Below, in pieces: positions 1 through 11,939 of a stretch of 64,000 bases of DNA (positions are counted from its first letter, which is position 1; the number at the start of each line of letters is the position of its first letter). Source of the stretch: Glandiceps talaboti (taxonomy: Eukaryota > Hemichordata > Enteropneusta > Spengelidae); contig NC_135559.1 in the NCBI RefSeq assembly GCF_964340395.1, positions 24,693,072 through 24,757,071 on the forward strand, written 5' to 3'. Below the pieces are notes generated by a model. That model was not told the origin of the DNA. It did not search any database and saw nothing but the letters and a program-made list of their open reading frames with translations. Made by a program: the position numbers and the translations under genes.

Positions 1-1150
1 ACTGTTCAATAGAAAATAGTAGGACAATTGTGTTTGGCTGTTGCTATGGGCATGGTCTTGTTGCTAGGCATATTGCTTACATTTTTTGGAATTGTTATTT
101 AATTACCTACCCATCCCAGGTTTCACTGTACAATATCTTACCCACAACTCTCTCTGATTGGTATGCTTGGAGGTTCCTTATTTTATAACTTTTTCAATAA
201 TCCATACTTTTCAACATTTTAAGCATAGTAATTAAGTTTATTTGATATGTAGCAAAAGAACGCTTAGGAATCAAAAATAAAGTTCTAAATTTTGTATAAA
301 AATGAACTAACAACTAAATTAAGCATGTGCTGTGAATAAAACACTTTTCACTGTCAAAGTGTCAATAACTTGGGTAGTCAGTGTGTATGATGAGTTTTAG
401 TATGTAAATTTCTTTTGTCATACCTATTCAAATAAATCTATTGCATAGGTGCATATATTTTCCTTAGTTTTGTCGCAAATATTCTTCATGTCTTTCAAGA
501 AAATCTGCTGACAAATTCCTAAAATTGCTACTCCTTCTACAATAAATCACTGGTACCAGAACCGATGAAAATGGGCATTCAGAAACTCATCAGTGGCAAT
601 TCTACGCTTGCCAAATGGAAAAAATGTTGTTATAAAACCCTATACACTGGTGAGATTTGTCTGACTATAAGGAGATGATGTCCAACACTACAAATCAGAG
701 AGAGTTGTGGGTAAAATGTTGTACAGTGGGTTTCAGCTTTGCAATATAAATCATAATTTGGCTGTTGCTATGGGCATGGTCTTGTTCCTTGGCATATTTT
801 CATATTAAAAAAAATCTTTTTTCACGCAATACCTACCCATACCTGTTGTTATCTTTTTAATAGGCATCGATCATCATCACTGTCGCTCAGGGCATGGTCA
901 AGGTTGCCATGGCCATTTGTGTCAAAATGTTTCGAACAATAACTGCAGAATAACACCTCCAGAAAGATTCCCACCACGTTTCAGCCCCATTCGCCATGTA
1001 GTTTTGAAGATTTAAGTTAATAACCTAAATTCAGATTTACATATCGTTGATGGGATCATCATGTTATGAATACACCTTCATCTACACATCTCTAGATGCA
1101 TCGGTTTCCCCAGTAAATTTCAGCTCAATTTGCTAAGTAGTTTGTGAATT
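1..1150 (+). repeat. Dispersed repeat family A (interrupted copy)
   Basis: Family A is recognised by ggctgttgctatgggcatgg followed by ttgttgctaggcatatt. A tail follows with tttcagccccattcgcc and taatttgcatatcact-like phrases. Other copies lie at about 32,490-33,250, 34,905-36,020, 55,200-55,975, 56,642-57,075 and 63,510-64,000. This copy is split by the inverted-repeat element at 124-728. No coding capacity was seen. Confidence 0.8.
124..728. mobile_element. 605-bp terminal-inverted-repeat element with 5-bp target duplication, Transib-like ends
   Basis: Terminal inverted repeats 124-161 and 691-728 match at 35 of 38 positions and begin CACTGTACAA. The flanks GGTTT (119-123) and GGTTT (729-733) form a 5-bp direct repeat. 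The element interrupts a family A repeat. Transib and RAG-related transposons have 5-bp duplications and ends beginning CAC-W-R-T-G; here the first seven bases are CACTGTA, one off that pattern. The interior has no intact transposase, so this would be non-autonomous or decayed. Boundaries are well supported; the superfamily is an inference. Confidence 0.75.
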
Positions 1151-1551
1151 ATATGATGACTCGCACACTATAGAACACATTTCACACTGAAAGTTGGTAA
1201 AATATTGTACTTTTATATTATACTATAGTCCACTCACAAGGACCAAATATAGTGATTGTGATTGTGACACTGAACAAGAATTTATAACATATGATGTAAC
1301 CAGTTCAGACCTGTGGTGCTGCACATTACTAAATCGCAATGTGACCATTTTTTTGACATTGTATTCATGTGTCTACCCATTCTAATGTGCTATCTATAAA
1401 CCATAGCATTGCTTGGCTGATGAAACTTGCTACGGGTGTGGTCTTATTAGTGTAGATGCACATGAAAATGTGCTAACAATACACCAGATTTAAACTGAAT
1501 GCCTTCCGTAAGGGTATAGTGTTGCAATTTCATGATTTATGCAAGAAATTT

Positions 1552-1680
1552 AGCTCTATATTTGTGATTTTTCAAGTCCCAATGAAAGTTAGTTCTCAAA
1601 AATGTTGTTCAAATGCTCTATATTTGTGATTTTTCAAGTCCCAATGAAAGTTAGTTCTCAAAAATGTTGTTCAAATGCTC
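1552..1680. repeat. 62-bp tandem duplication
   Basis: Two adjacent, essentially identical 62-bp copies begin gctctatatttgtgattttt. Identity suggests a recent duplication. Confidence 0.85.
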
Positions 1681-3703
1681 GCCTCCTATTCTCAGCATAG
1701 GAAAGCTTGCCATCCCCAACTTCCATGATCCCCTACATATGCGGGATATGCACACCCGTTTCCACGGCAGATAATAAACAAAATTCAAACCGACACCATT
1801 TTTTTCTGAGCAGTAGCACATAACTTGGAAAAAGTGAAAATGGCAGTTCTTGTTTGGCTATTAGATAGGCAATATTTTTAATATCTTTATTTACAATTCT
1901 GCTATTTTGTTATCACTCTTTACTAGTAAGTACTAGTTATACCAAAGGCTTTCACCAAGGGACTGGCTGCCGCTGGTTTCGTGAAATATATCCTATAATT
2001 ATAATAATAGTACATAGAAATCATAATTTTTATAATAAACAGGTTTATTCGAATATTAACCACCCTACCTGGGGTAGTTTTGTATGCTGAGTTCAAAAAA
2101 GGGGGTCATTTTATGAACATCTGTTGCCATGGTAACCAAAATCACCATAATATTTTTAATCATTTTTCCAAAAATGGACATAAAACATTGAAAAAAAAGA
2201 TAATACAATGAAAAAATGTCCTTGTATTAAACATGTATGAGTTAGTGCTACCTGGTGTAACATAAATTGTATAAAATTGGATGTCTTTTATCACAAAATC
2301 TTCAAATAAGTGTACACACACATTTGAGTACAAGTTGACATGATCGTTGACTCCAACTGTATATTATTGTTTATACTTGGATTTTATCTAACAAAATATC
2401 GTCTGCTTTTAAATTCTCCAACTCAACTGACAACATCATGATGTGCGTATGCGTACGTATATATTTCCGGGTCCCAGTGACACATGCCAAATTCAAACGA
2501 TAAGGACACAATATAGTTGGGATCGATCACAGTATCACTACATCGATTGTTACAGGAATATCAATATTATTATCCAGAATTTCTCAGTCGTGAAGCTTGC
2601 TAACAAGTGCAAGGTTATAAAGATGTCGACTTTTATATTTTGCGCGTGCAAGTCAACTGACGTCACTAGAATGTATTACAATGTAGCTATAGTTATCACG
2701 CGAATCACGCATGTCATGTGCACTGCATTTATGTGTGTATGCAACGGTACACGTGTGCCATACACATATAATATACACAAGCAAGATAGGCAGTGACCAG
2801 GTCACTACTTTATTGTTTACATGACTTTGCCGAATGACTAGGAATAATCAGTAATTTACAAGTTGCTAAAATTTACACGAAGTTGACTTAAAAACAGAAA
2901 GGGGCATTGCGAATATTTTGTAAAGCATGCGTAGTCCGGATTGTTTGTTTTGCCACTGTTGCGTCTACCTGGAAAATTACATACATCTCGGCGAACACAC
3001 ATTCATATGGACAAAGCAGTGCAATGCATATGCCACCCTCCCACGTCAAAAATCAAAACAAAAAAAATAAAAAAACAAAAATTTGCACTGTAAGACATGC
3101 CTAGCCATAGTTCTCTTCATCATGTTCAAATTTTATTTTATTTTAGGAGACAGGAATGTCGAAATTATTATTTTATTTTAAGAGACAAAAATAGTCGTAG
3201 ACGATATATATGGCACCATGACACACTGTGTAAGCACGGGTAGTTTTTTGAAAGATGACAAAACTGCTGCTGTGTGGATGGTAATGAACCCAATCAATAG
3301 AAAATGAAATAATAAAAAAAAGTGAGTACATAGTTATCAACAGAGATAGTACATCCGACCACATTTCCGATGACTTTGCTATTAGTGAGGCTAGCTAGCC
3401 ACTTCGCTGTAACACTGTGAGTATTAATCTTAGTATATTGTACTGCGATGACACATGATGCGTCTAGACTGAAGGGGGACCTAGCGTTCGTTCGATACTG
3501 ATGTGGCCATTGAAAACCAGACTGTCGTATTTTCTCAAAAGAAACAAATCAAAGAGATGCAGCAACCATAATTTGCAGCTCCGACATCAGAAAAAAACTG
3601 TTTTTATTTCCGACCGAGTTCAACACAGCAAGATTGTAAGGTTTGAACGAACATCAAACGATCCACATGGCGTCTTAGACCAGTGTTCCATTGTAAGACA
3701 GAT
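1681..3703. other. No recognisable gene
   Basis: Apparently unique, AT-rich sequence. An open frame of 117 codons (2443-2796) shows no family resemblance and looks like chance. No transposon ends were recognised. Confidence 0.5.
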
Positions 3704-3740
3704 TATCTAAAATTGGAGAGTGGCTCTCCAATTTTAGATA
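3704..3740. repeat. Perfect 17-bp palindrome at the edge of the 64-bp array
   Basis: Arms 3704-3720 and 3724-3740 are exact reverse complements around a 3-base loop (tgg). The right arm runs straight into the first unit of the minisatellite. Confidence 0.9.
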
Positions 3741-6700
3741 GTAGTAGGTACAATACTGTTGTCATATCAGGGTTATAGTAAAGTGTGTTTACTGTCTGTC
3801 CTTAGTAGTAGGTACAATACTGTTGTCATATCAGGGTTATTGTAAAGTGTGTTTACTGTCTGTCCTTAGTAGTAGGTACAATACTGTTGTCATATCAGGG
3901 TTATAGTAAAGTGTGTTTACTGTCTGTCCTTAGTAGTAGGTACAATACTGTTGTCATATCAGGGTTATAGTAAAGTGTGTTTACTGTCTGTCCTTAGTAG
4001 TAGGTACAATACTGTTGTCATATCAGGGTTATAGTAAAGTGTGTTTACTGTCTGTCCTTAGTAGTAGGTACAATACTGTTGTCATATCAGGGTTATAGTA
4101 AAGTGTGTTTACTGTCTGTCCTTAGTAGTAGGTACAATACTGTTGTCATGTCAGGGTTATAGTAAAGTGTGTTTACTGTCTGTCCTTAGTAGTAGGTACA
4201 ATACTGTTGTCATGTCAGGGTTATAGTAAAGTGTGTTTACTGTCTGTCCTTAGTAGTAGGTACAATACTGTTGTCATGTCAGGGTTATAGTAAAGTGTGT
4301 TTACTGTCTGTCCTTAGTAGTAGGTACAATACTGTTGTCATGTCAGGGTTATAGTAAAGTGTGTTTACTGTCTGTCCTTAGTAGTAGGTACAATAATGTT
4401 GTCATGTCAGGGTTATAGTAAAGTGTGTTTACTGTCTGTCCTTAGTAGTAGGTACAATACTGTTGTCATATCAGGGTTATAGTAAAGTGTGTTTACTGTC
4501 TGTCCTTAGTAGTAGGTACAATACTGTTGTCATGTCAGGGTTATAGTAAAGTGTGTTTACTGTCTGTCCTTAGTAGTAGGTACAATACTGTTGTCATGTC
4601 AGGGTTATAGTAAAGTGTGTTTACTGTCTGTCCTTAGTAGTAGGTACAATACTGTTGTCATGTCAGGGTTATAGTAAAGTGTGTTTACTGTCCGTCGTTA
4701 GTAGTAGGTACAATACTGTTGTCATATCAGGGTTATAGTAAAGTGTGTTTACTGTCTGTCCTTAGTAGTAGGTACAATACTGTTGTCATATCAGGGTTAT
4801 AGTAAAGTGTGTTTACTGTCTGTCCTTAGTAGTAGGTACAATACTGTTGTCATATCAGGGTTATAGTAAAGTGTGTTTACTGTCCGTCCTTAGTAGTAGG
4901 TACAATACTGTTGTCATATCAGGGTTATAGTAAAGTGTGTTTACTGTCTGTCCTTAGTAGTAGGTACAATACTGTTGTCATATCAGGGTTGTAGTAAAGT
5001 GTGTTTACTGTCTGTCCTTAGTAGTAGGTACAATACTGTTGTCATGTCAGGGTTATAGTAAAGTGTGTTTACTGTCTGTCCTTAGTAGTAGGTACAATAT
5101 TGTTGTCATGTCAGGGTTATAGTAAAGTGTGTTTACTGTCTGTCCTTAGTAGTAGGTAAAATACTATTGTCATGTCAGGGTTATAGTAAAGTGTGTTTAC
5201 TGTCCGTCCTTAGTAGTAGGTACAATACTGTTGTCATGTCAGGGTTATAGTAAAGTGTGTTTACTGTCTGTCCTTAGTAGTAGGTACAATACTGTTGTCA
5301 TATCAGGGTTATAGTAAAGTGTGTTTACTGTCTGTCCTTAGTAGTAGGTACAATACTGTTGTCATATCAGGGTTATAGTAAAGTGTGTTTACTGTCCGTC
5401 CTTAGTAGTAGGTACAATACTGTTGTCATATCAGGGTTATAGTAAAGTGTGTTTACTGTCCGTCCTTAGTAGTAGGTACAATACTGTTGTCATATCAGGG
5501 TTATAGTAAAGTGTGTTTACTGTCCGTCCTTAGTAGTAGGTACAATACTGTTGTCATATCAGGGTTATAGTAAAGTGTGTTTACTGTCCGTCCTTAGTAG
5601 TAGGTACAATACTGTTGTCATATCAGGGTTATAGTAAAGTGTGTTTACTGTCCGTCCTTAGTAGTAGGTACAATACTGTTGTCATATCAGGGTTATAGTA
5701 AAGTGTGTTTACTGTCTGTCCTTAGTAGTAGGTACAATACTGTTGTCATATCAGGGTTATAGTAAAGTGTGTTTACTGTCTGTCCTTAGTAGTAGGTACA
5801 ATACTGTTGTCATATCAGGGTTATAGTAAAGTGTGTTTACTGTCTGTCCTTAGTAGTAGGTACAATACTGTTGTCATATCAGGGTTATAGTAAAGTGTGT
5901 TTACTGTCCGTCCTTAGTAGTAGGTACAATACTGTTGTCATATCAGGGTTATAGTAAAGTGTGTTTACTGTCTGTCCTTAGTAGTAGGTACAATACTGTT
6001 GTCATATCAGGGTTATAGTAAAGTGTGTTTACTGTCTGTCCTTAGTAGTAGGTACAATACTGTTGTCATATCAGGGTTATAGTAAGTGTGTTTACTGTCT
6101 GTCCTTAGTAGTAGGTACAATACTGTTGTCATATCAGGGTTATAGTAAAGTGTGTTTACTGTCCGTCCTTAGTACTAGGTACAATACTGTTGTCATATCA
6201 GGGTTATAGTAAAGTGTGTTTACTGTCTGTCCTTAGTAGTAGGTACAATACTGTTGTCATATCAGGGTTATAGTAAAGTGTGTTTACTGTCCGTCCTTAG
6301 TAGTAGGTACAATACTGTTGTCATGTCAGGGTTATAGTAAAGTGTGTTTACTGTCTGTCCTTAGTAGTAGGTACAATACTGTTGTCATGTCAGGGTTATA
6401 GTAAAGTGTGTTTACTGTCTGTCCTTAGTAGTAGGTACAATACTGTTGTCATATCAGGGTTATAGTAAAGTGTGTTTACTGTCTGTCCTTAGTAGTAGGT
6501 ACAATACTGTTGTCATGTCAGGGTTATAGTAAAGTGTGTTTACTGTCTGTCCTTAGTAGTAGGTACAATACTGTTGTCATGTCAGGGTTATAGTAAAGTG
6601 TGTTTACTGTCTGTCCTTAGTAGTAGGTACAATACTGTTGTCATGTCAGGGTTATAGTAAAGTGTGTTTACTGTCTGTCCTTAGTAGTAGGTACAATACT

Positions 6701-8003
6701 GTTGTCATGTCAGGGTTATAGTAAAGTGTGTTTACTGTCTGTCCTTAGTAGTAGGTACAATACTGTTGTCATGTCAGGGTTATAGTAAAGTGTGTTTACT
6801 GTCTGTCCTTAGTAGTAGGTGCAATACTGTTGTCATATCAGGGTTATAGTAAAGTGTGTTTACTGTCCGTCCTTAGTAGTAGGTACAATACTGTTGTCAT
6901 ATCAGGGTTATAGTAAAGTGTGTTTACTGTCTGTCCTTAGTAGTAGGTACAATACTGTTGTCATATCAGGGTTATAGTAAAGTGTGTTTACTGTCTGTCC
7001 TTAGTAGTAGGTACAATACTGTTGTCATATCAGGGTTATAGTAAAGTGTGTTTACTGTCTGTCCTTAGTAGTAGGTACAATACTGTTGTCATATCAGGGT
7101 TATAGTAAAGTGTGTTTACTGTCTGTCCTTAGTAGTAGGTACAATACTGTTGTCATATCAGGGTTATAGTAAAGTGTGTTTACTGTCTGTCCTTAGTAGT
7201 AGGTACAATACTGTTGTCATATCAGGGTTATAGTAAAGTGTGTTTACTGTCTGTCCTTAGTAGTAGGTACAATACTGTTGTCATATCAGGGTTATAGTAA
7301 AGTGTGTTTACTGTCTGTCCTTAGTAGTAGGTACAATACTGTTGTCATATCAGGGTTATAGTAAAGTGTGTTTACTGTCTGTCCTTAGTAGTAGGTACAA
7401 TACTGTTGTCATATCAGGGTTATAGTAAAGTGTGTTTACTGTCTGTCCTTAGTAGTAGGTACAATACTGTTGTCATATCAGGGTTATAGTAAAGTGTGTT
7501 TACTGTCTGTCCTTAGTAGTAGGTACAATACTATTGTCATGTCAGGGTTATAGTAAAGTGTGTTTACTGTCCATCGTTAGTAGTAGGTACAATACTATTG
7601 TCATGTCAGGGTTATAGTAAAGTGTGATTACTGTCCGTCCTTAGTAGTAGGTACAATACTGTTGTCATATCAGGGTTATAGTAAAGTGTGTTTACTGTCT
7701 GTCCTTAGTAGTAGGTACAATACTGTTGTCATATCAGGGTTATAGTAAAGTGTGTTTACTGTCTGTCCTTAGCAGTAGGTACAATACTGTTGTCATATCA
7801 GGGTTATAGTAAGTGTGTTTACTGTCTGTGCTTAGTAGTAGGTACAATACTGTTGTCATATCAGGGTTATAGTAAGTGTGTTTACTGTCTGTCCTTAGTA
7901 GTAGGTACAATACTGTTGTCATATCAGGGTTATAGTAAAGTGTGTTTACTGTCTGTCCTTAGTAGTAGGTACAATACTGTTGTCATGTCAGGGTTATAGT
8001 AAA
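3739..8003. repeat. 64-bp minisatellite, about 66 copies
   Basis: The unit begins tagtagtaggtacaatactg and ends tttactgtctgtcct. Units are nearly identical. The main variants are ATATCAGGG versus ATGTCAGGG and TCTGTCC versus CCGTCC. A few units are 63 bp through loss of one A (near 6085, 7812 and 7872). The array lies 3' of the GRTP1-like gene. Open frames in it are by-products of repetition. Confidence 0.98.
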
Positions 8004-9675
8004 GAGTGCCACCAACATTTATAATTTGAACACATACAAGGATGAGTCCAAGTTAAAATGGGATCATTACCCACTAGTGCAATCATTATCAAGTGACCGA
8101 ATAAAAATTTATACATTGACAAAATCATGCACAATATGAATATTAAATATCACATAAAATTGTAATTATTTCTTATGCATATCTCGCGTTTCTCCTATTA
8201 CATAGTATAATGTGATTAAGATGAAATTTGCAACCAATAAATACTACATCAACTAAATCAAGACTGTTATAAGCAAGAAATGACTTGATTTAATAACTGA
8301 AACTGAAGGTCAAGGTGAAATGTCAATCTCTTAATAAAAAGCTTATATCTAACTATGTTGGGAAGGCATTTGAATGAAGTCTCTATTTAAGACAATTTTT
8401 GAGTTCACGATAAATATTGGGTTTTAACTACAAATGTGGCTGATATTAATAAAATTGATATGATCTCCAAAAATAATACTTGTGTATGTATCTCCCTGCC
8501 TGTATTACCTGTTAAAATGATTTAAAAGAAAGTGAGTGAGTGAGTGCATGTGATATCGAAGAAATGACTAGATGTCTTTAATTGAGGTCAAAGGTCAAGA
8601 TCTTAAAATGAAGCTAGTACCTGATTGTAAAGGGATAGACATTTGAATGAAGTCGCTATGTATTATAGTTTTAGAGTTAAATAGCAATTATTGATTTTTA
8701 AATCCAAATATATCGGCCATTTGGTCAAATTTGCATATATTGCAAACAAAGTGCTGTGCAATAACACCTATGTGTCAGGTATGAATGAAAATGTACATTG
8801 CATGTCTGAGAAATGACATATTACAGGACGGTTGGATGGATGGAGAAAGCCCATTGTAATACCTGGGGAAAAGATTTGAATCCCAAAGTATTACAAAGCT
8901 GCTAGAATGTTCACTGCATGAAGTAGTTTATGTAAATTGCATGATAACATTGGCAAATGACAGAGGACATATATGATGTTTATTTGCATTGACTATAGGC
9001 AAGGCTGATTGCAAGCTGCTTGAGACAATGAGAGTTCTTGGCACCTTACCTGAAGTATATTTGAATAAATAAATAAATTGAATATAATCCAATAAAACCA
9101 GACCTGGAAGTACTTTGCACATCAATGAAATTTAAAATGACATGTTTTACATTTTTGAGGCACATGTACAGTACAGAGTAATATATGCAATGTTCATTTG
9201 TAGAATTGGCCAAAAGGACCTTGAAATACATTGCAGACCAAAGTAGATTTAAATATGTGCAAAATTTAAATGTAGATCAATGACAGTGGACATTGAAACA
9301 CCCTGTGATCTAAAGTAGATTTTAGTATACAATGTCGTGTATGCAAAGCTTAAATTTAGAACAATGGCTAATGACAATGGAACTTGAAACACACTGTGGT
9401 CTAAAGTAGATTTGAATCTCCCATTTGCAAATTTTAAAAGTAGAACAGACCAATGACAGAGGCCTTGAAGCATACTTCACATCAGTAGAATCGCCTGAGA
9501 ATTCATAATTTATAAATAAATGTACTGTCAGTTACTGCAGCATAATTGGAAAATTGATAAATTTTGGTTGATGCCCGATTATTGAGGACACCAATTTCTT
9601 TCACAATCACATCTATTCCTCTTCATGAGACACCAGGACCACTGGTAAAACAAATAGTTGTCTGGCAGCATTTTG
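8004..9675. other. 3' flank or UTR of the GRTP1-like gene with degenerate ~100-bp repeats
   Basis: Between about 9,100 and 9,490 the phrase gtctaaagtagatttgaa recurs with variation roughly every 100 bp, so an old tandem repeat is likely. The rest shows no coding signal. The region follows the gene's stop codon on the minus strand and probably includes its 3' UTR. Confidence 0.45.
8979..8984 (-). terminator. Candidate polyadenylation signal for the GRTP1-like gene
   Basis: This is the first AATAAA on the minus strand that I found after the stop codon, about 690 bases downstream. Hexamers of this kind are frequent in AT-rich DNA, so it is only a candidate. Confidence 0.25.
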
Positions 9676-9756
9676 TCATACAACTTTAGCTCTACAAGAC
9701 TCCCTCATTTTACTGACCATGGACATTGGTAGTGATCCAGGGACTTTGAAGATACT
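9676..9756 (-). CDS. GRTP1: GRTP1-like last coding exon with stop
   Basis: Acceptor ctttaacag. It encodes [20 protein letters not shown] followed by CRAKVV and a TGA stop (26 residues). It matches the C-terminal segment of GRTP1 proteins and is in phase with exon E although 13.8 kb away. Confidence 0.9.
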   Translation of the reverse strand, partial: SIFKVPGSLPMSMVSKMRESCRAKVV

Positions 9757-11873
9757 CTGTTAAAGACAAAAGAGAATGGTTGAAGACAATTAATCTAGTT
9801 TACAACAATAAGTCTACATTGAAGACACATCCAATGCTATTTGCCAATTACCATTCCATACCTTGCTGTGAGAGGTCATATTTCTGGTAATAATGGCAAG
9901 TTGTTATTACTAAATACACTGTATTACTTGTTACTGTTGCATTCCACAGTTCAACTTTGACTGCTGTATCACAAAGTGGGAGTTTTGTCCAGGGTATTTT
10001 CCAATTTTGCAGAATAGATCAAGAAAATATTAGGATATATATATATATTTATTTATTTATTTATTTATTTATTCAGGTAAACCAACGGGCATAAAGCCCA
10101 TTTACAGGCACCTTTAAAAACAAATAAGGAAAAACAAGCACTAAAAAGATAAAACAAGGGGTAGCAATAACAGAAGTGACATGACATAAAAGGCAAACAC
10201 AGAAATAAAAACAACAAAACAGGAAAAATTATTAAAAACACGCAGCCTGAAGCACACGCCGAAAGGCGGAAACAGGACTAAATAAATCTATGTTTGGATT
10301 TGCTTTAAAAACGTCATTACAAGTGGTTAAACATCTTAAAATTGGGGAATATTTTCTCAGATTTACTCTGGAGGCACTGATGCGAAAGATATGGTTATTA
10401 CGTAACTGTCTGCTCTGTACATTAAAACAAACCTTGTACAAAATGGATGGACAATTATAGCGTGAATTGACCAGTTTGTAAACAAAAATAGCATCTAAAA
10501 ACTTTCGCCTCCTCACCAGTGGGGGAAGCTTAAACCTAGCACATAGTGAATCGTAATCTATTGAAGTATATTGCACATTTGATTTAAAACATAAAAATTT
10601 AATAAATTTCTGCTGTACACGTTCGATTTTATCAATTTGAGTTACTTGCCATGGTGACCAAATTACACTGCAGTACTCAAGATGGCTTCTAACATGGGTC
10701 ACATATAAAGATCTTAATGTAGAAATGTTGGAAAAATTGGCACATGTACGTTTGATAAAACCCATCATTCTAAAAGCTTTCCTGACAATACTATCAATAT
10801 GGGTGTTAAAAGACATATGTGAAGAAAGTAGAATACCAAGATCTTTGATACTATGAACACGAACAAGGGGACCATCAGCAATACTGTAATTGTATGTAAT
10901 CAGTTTCTTTTTGTTACTAAATGTAATTACATTACACTTCCCCACATTGAGCTTCAATTTCCATGTATTACACCATTTGTAGACATTATTAATGTCTGTT
11001 TGAAGAGAAATACAATCATCTTGTGTTCTAACTATGCGATATATTTTGGCATCGTCAGCATACATTGAGCACAATGATGACCCATGACTGTTATATATAT
11101 ATATATAACTCGGTGAGTATCAATCTGCTAAGACAGTGCTCTATACCGCAGTGGCGGCAGAGCGTAATAGTTTTGGTAGTACTGGAACTCTTTCTTTCAA
11201 GAAAGAGTTCCAGTACTACCAAAACTATATATATATATATATATATATACATAAAATGAAAGAAGACGAGTCTGATATTACATTGTGGAATTACACTACG
11301 GACCGTTTCACCAGAAGGATCGTCAGGTGTAATAGTGTGGTTTAATAGTATTCGTTAGCTATACATTCTGCTTTATGTACATAACTTGTGTGTGTTCACT
11401 GCGCTCAGTAAATACATTTGGCACCTAAAAGACAGCAACACTAATTACGACGTACACTGGTCAGTTCTCAAGCAGGCTTCCTCATACTCTAACGTTACCA
11501 AACGATGTCAACTATGCCTCTGGGAAAAATATTTTATTATAACTGCCGACAAATCAACGAACTTGAACAGCAGAACTGAATTAATCAGTAAATGCCGGCA
11601 CGCTAACAAGTTCTTACTTAATAATACGTAACCTTTGTTGACAATATTTTTGTGTACACACAGCCGTCAGTGAACACACACAAGTTATGTACATAAAGCA
11701 GAATGTATAGCTAACGAATACTATTAAACCACACTATTACACCTGACGATCCTTCGGGTGAAACGGTCCGTAGTGTAATTCCACTATGTAATATCAGACT
11801 CGTCTTCTTTCATTTTATGTATGATAGATCTCCAAGGTGATCGAGCACTCTACTTGGCGAAAGAAGAATGAAA

Positions 11874-11939
<66 letters not shown>

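Larger units (their letters stand above)
11247..11822 (+). mobile_element. 5'-truncated Penelope-like element with inverted terminal repeats
   Basis: Two 155-bp inverted repeats (11247-11401 and 11668-11822) flank the last ~75 codons of a GIY-YIG endonuclease. A terminal-repeat, endonuclease end, terminal-repeat order with one repeat inverted is a known arrangement of truncated Penelope-like elements. Each repeat carries a hammerhead ribozyme, also a described PLE feature. The RT domain is missing. No target duplication could be defined because both flanks run into TA microsatellites. Confidence 0.9.

Noticed and set aside
2443-2796. 117-codon plus-strand frame
   Set aside because: No domain or family resemblance. 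A frame of this length is expected by chance in a sequence of this size and base content.
7740-7999. Frames of 60-69 codons in the 64-bp array
   Set aside because: They exist only where one-base deletions in repeat units shift the frame, and they encode simple repeats.
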